Positions 61,943 through 64,000 of a DNA stretch of 64,000 nucleotides are shown here, piece by piece (positions within the stretch are counted from its first letter, which is position 1; each line of letters opens with the position of its first letter). A model generated the notes under the pieces. It searched no databases, was not told the origin of the DNA, and saw only the letters and a program-made list of their open reading frames with translations. The stretch comes from an uncultured Thermanaerothrix sp. (lineage in GTDB: Bacteria > Chloroflexota > Anaerolineae > Anaerolineales > Anaerolineaceae): positions 62,001 through 126,000 of the forward strand of contig NZ_CALIMF010000011.1 in the NCBI RefSeq assembly GCF_938028735.1, written 5' to 3'. Both the position numbers and the translations under genes were made by a program.

Positions 61943-62089
61943 AAAGAACACGGCCGGTGACGGCCCCGATTACACTGTGTCAAGTACCCTAAAAATACCG
62001 CCGCCGGCGTGTGTACGGGGAGTAAACCCAAAAATCACCCCCACCGTGCTGGGCGGTCTGTGCTATATTTCCAATGAGGAGAGCCTCCG

Positions 62090-62455
62090 ATGGAAATCCA
62101 GGTAAAGCGTGTTTATGCTCCAGCGGCGCCCGAAGACGGCCTGCGGGTGCTGGTGGATCGGGTTTGGCCGCGCGGAATGACCCGTGCAGCCGTCCATGCC
62201 GACCTGTGGCTCAAAGAAGTAGCCCCCAGCCCGGCCCTGCGTCAGTGGTTTGGGCACGACCCAACCCGCTGGGAAGCCTTCAAAACGCGTTACTTTGCCG
62301 AACTGGAGGCGAACCCCCAGCCGGTGGAACGCTTGGTAGCATTGGCGCGCACCCAGCGGGTAACGTTGCTATTCGCGGCGCGTGATGAACAGCATAATCA
62401 GGCCGTTGCCCTGCGTGAGTACCTGCTGAGGCGGGCGGCTCAGGCACCAACCTGA
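62090..62455 (+). CDS. DUF488-family protein (YeaO-like)
   Basis: A 121-aa protein with the YeaO/DUF488 motifs QVKRVYAPAAPEDGLRVLVD and RVWPRGMTR (~23-32), ADLWLKEVAPSPALRQWFGH and VTLLFAARDEQHNQAVAL. The family is small, soluble and uncharacterized. A TGCTATATT extended -10 at 62061-62069 and GAGGAG precede the ATG. Convergent with the SIS gene. Confidence 0.88.
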   Translation: MEIQVKRVYAPAAPEDGLRVLVDRVWPRGMTRAAVHADLWLKEVAPSPALRQWFGHDPTRWEAFKTRYFAELEANPQPVERLVALARTQRVTLLFAARDEQHNQAVALREYLLRRAAQAPT

Positions 62456-62469
62456 TTCATAAGCGCCCC

Positions 62470-63507
62470 TCATTCGGTCTCGGTGACCTTACGCAAGCCG
62501 CGCGGGCGTTCAGGGCTGAAGCCACGTGCCACACTGAGGTGGTAGCAAAATAACTGCGCCGGGATGATGCTGACCAAGGGGGTGAGCCATTCGGGCACTT
62601 CGGCGGGCAGCGCCACCGCTGCCTGCCCCAGGCGCAACGCCTCCATTTGATCCGAGAGCACCAGCAGTTCAGCATGGCGTTCGTGGCGCAGGTAATGCAA
62701 CAGTTCCAGCATGCCAGCATAGACCTTGCCCGCCGGTACCACCGCCATCACCGGGTAACCGTGCTCCACCAGCGCAATGGGCCCATGCTGGAAATCAGCA
62801 GAGGAGTAGGGCTCTGCGGCAATGTAGCACAGTTCCTTTAACTTGAGCGACCACTCAAAAGCCGTAGCGTAGTTAAAGCCACGCCCCAGAACCACACACT
62901 GTTCCATGAAGCGGTAGCGCTGCGCCAGTTGCTGAATGGTCGCGTTCTGGGCCAGCATGGCGTCAATCCATTGGGGCAATTGCTTCAGCACAGCCAGGCG
63001 TTCCTCATCCCCCGCGAAAGCAATCGAGAGCAAGGCAATCGCCAGCAGTTCGCCGGTGTAACTTTTGGTGGCCGCCACGGCCTGTTCATGCCCGGCCAGG
63101 ATATCCACTACAAAATCCGCCGCCTGCGCCAGCGGCGAATCGGGTGTGTTGGTGATCGCCAAAGTCGGGCAACCCTGGCGGCGCGCTTCGTGCATGACGC
63201 TAAGGAGATCGGGTGAGCGCCCAGATTGTGAAATACCCACCACCAGCGCCCCGCTCAGGCGCGGGGGGGATTGGTAGAGGCTGAAGAGCGAGGGGGTCGC
63301 CAGGGCAATTGGTAGGCGGTTGAAAGCCCCCCACAAGTATTGGGCATACCGCCCCGCGTTATCTGAAGTGCCTCGCGCCGCTAGGAAGACGTAATCAAAC
63401 GGCTGGCGCTGCAGCCCTTCGGCAATGGCCTGGATACGCGGCCAACCCTCGTCCAACAGGCGCTGCAACGATTGGGGTTGTTCAAAGATCTCCGCTTCTA
63501 GACTCAT
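62470..63507 (-). CDS. SIS-domain sugar isomerase/deaminase (GlmS/AgaS-like)
   Basis: A 345-aa protein made of two SIS domains, as in the isomerase half of GlmS but without its glutaminase domain. Motifs are FLAARGTSDNAGRYAQYLWG (~42-61), ISQSGRSPDLLSV, KSYTGELLAIALLS, FQHGPIALVEHGYPV and the C-terminal PRGLRKVTETE. Such stand-alone proteins are amino-sugar phosphate deaminases or isomerases. It is coupled by an ATGA overlap to nagA, so glucosamine- or galactosamine-6-phosphate is the likely substrate. Confidence 0.86.
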   Translation of the reverse strand: MSLEAEIFEQPQSLQRLLDEGWPRIQAIAEGLQRQPFDYVFLAARGTSDNAGRYAQYLWGAFNRLPIALATPSLFSLYQSPPRLSGALVVGISQSGRSPDLLSVMHEARRQGCPTLAITNTPDSPLAQAADFVVDILAGHEQAVAATKSYTGELLAIALLSIAFAGDEERLAVLKQLPQWIDAMLAQNATIQQLAQRYRFMEQCVVLGRGFNYATAFEWSLKLKELCYIAAEPYSSADFQHGPIALVEHGYPVMAVVPAGKVYAGMLELLHYLRHERHAELLVLSDQMEALRLGQAAVALPAEVPEWLTPLVSIIPAQLFCYHLSVARGFSPERPRGLRKVTETE

Positions 63508-64000
63508 GGACCCGCCTCCACTCGCCCGTGCAGGCGTTCCTCCAAGATCTCTGCCCCAAACGCGGGCTGTCCACCGATCAGAGTCATGACCACGTCATGC
63601 TCGGGCGAAAGGAAAACCAGGTCAGCACGATACCCCGGCGCCAGGCGACCACGGTCACTCAGCCCCAACACCGACGCGGGGGTGATCGTCACAGTGCAGA
63701 GGGCCTCCGGCAATGTGCATCCCGTAAAGGCCATCAGATTACGCACGGCGGTGTCCAGGCTGAGCAGGCTGCCGGCCAAAGTACCATCGGGCAGGCGCAC
63801 CGAAGTGGCATCCACACGGATGTCCAGATCCCCCAGACGATACTCGCCCGGTGGCATGCCCAGTGCCGCGATGGCATCCGTGACCAGATTCAGGTGTTGC
63901 GGCCCTTTGGCCCGCCACGCCAGCGCTATCATGGCCGGATGAACGTGGATGCCATCTGCAATGAGGCCCACAGTCACATCTGAGCGGGTGAGCAGCGCCC
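63504..64000 (-). CDS. nagA: N-acetylglucosamine-6-phosphate deacetylase, C-terminal part (runs off the window)
   Basis: The 165 visible residues end with the NagA features VGLIADGIHVHPAM, NLVTDAIAALGMPPGEY (metal-site Asp in VTDA), SLLSLDTAVRNLM and LGLSDRGRLAPGYRADLVFL. The enzyme removes the acetyl group from GlcNAc-6-P and the SIS protein next door would act on the product. The 5' part lies beyond base 64000. The stop overlaps the SIS start. Confidence 0.92.
   Translation of the reverse strand, partial: ALLTRSDVTVGLIADGIHVHPAMIALAWRAKGPQHLNLVTDAIAALGMPPGEYRLGDLDIRVDATSVRLPDGTLAGSLLSLDTAVRNLMAFTGCTLPEALCTVTITPASVLGLSDRGRLAPGYRADLVFLSPEHDVVMTLIGGQPAFGAEILEERLHGRVEAGP

Overview
The window is a gene-dense, moderately GC-rich bacterial chromosome segment with short intergenic gaps, many ATGA-coupled operons and a few clear intrinsic terminators. 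Gene content points to the Chloroflexota, probably an Anaerolineae-like anaerobe (inference). It has an archaeal-type HMG-CoA synthase/thiolase/DUF35 cluster, an archaeal-type FBP aldolase/phosphatase, many multi-TM glycosyltransferases, and lipoproteins with Thr/Pro-rich linkers. I see no phage, insertion sequence, CRISPR array, rRNA or replication origin. The only RNA gene is a tRNA-Leu(CAA).

Layout. 1-1303: end of an iron/thiamine-type ABC permease and its ATPase. 1403-5468 (minus): mevalonate entry genes (HMG-CoA reductase, HMG-CoA synthase, thiolase-like protein, DUF35 protein); the thiolase-like protein has lost its catalytic residues. 5583-9664 (minus): P-type H+-ATPase coupled to an MprF-like aminoacyl-phosphatidylglycerol synthase, divergent from a redoxin. 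10387-10760: decayed EamA transporter. 10998-18293 (minus): a long operon with an unknown protein, R3H ATPase, thymidylate kinase, a DsbA-cyclophilin fusion lipoprotein, a PrsW protease, DedA and PlsC. 18388-20428: MerR regulator plus VWA protein. 20557-23484: YchF GTPase, tRNA-Leu, an ABC ATPase and a DUF402 protein. 23519-30204: complete oligopeptide-type ABC importer. 30220-36528: GNAT acetyltransferase, Gfo/Idh/MocA oxidoreductase, GalE and two envelope glycosylation proteins.

36551-42283: a FadR-like regulator, glycerol-3-phosphate dehydrogenase, an alkyl-DHAP-synthase-like flavoprotein and an FGGY kinase. A FadR-type operator core lies at the predicted transcription start. This is the best candidate for a little-described system, a bacterial ether-lipid or glycerol-phosphate branch. 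42384-46003 (minus): two GT39-like proteins. 46256-48066: ComB-like phosphatase and FBPA/P. 48383-50373: thrC-thrB. 50379-53343: small membrane proteins. 53347-56305 (minus): glutaredoxin, GroES, an unusual thioredoxin reductase and a dihydrolipoamide-dehydrogenase-like flavoprotein without redox cysteines. 56416-59398: two more membrane glycosyltransferases and a PLDc_N-like small protein. 59446-60978: GbsR/MarR-type regulator plus CDF metal exporter. 60975-64000: RarD, DUF488, a SIS-domain sugar isomerase/deaminase and the end of nagA.

Several units look linked by function. Isoprenoid precursors, PlsC, the AGPS-like operon and the aminoacyl-PG synthase all concern membrane lipids. The glycosyltransferases, GalE, DedA and PrsW concern the envelope. 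The redoxin, DsbA fusion, thioredoxin reductase and glutaredoxin concern thiol chemistry. All functions are read from sequence motifs by eye; no database search was run.
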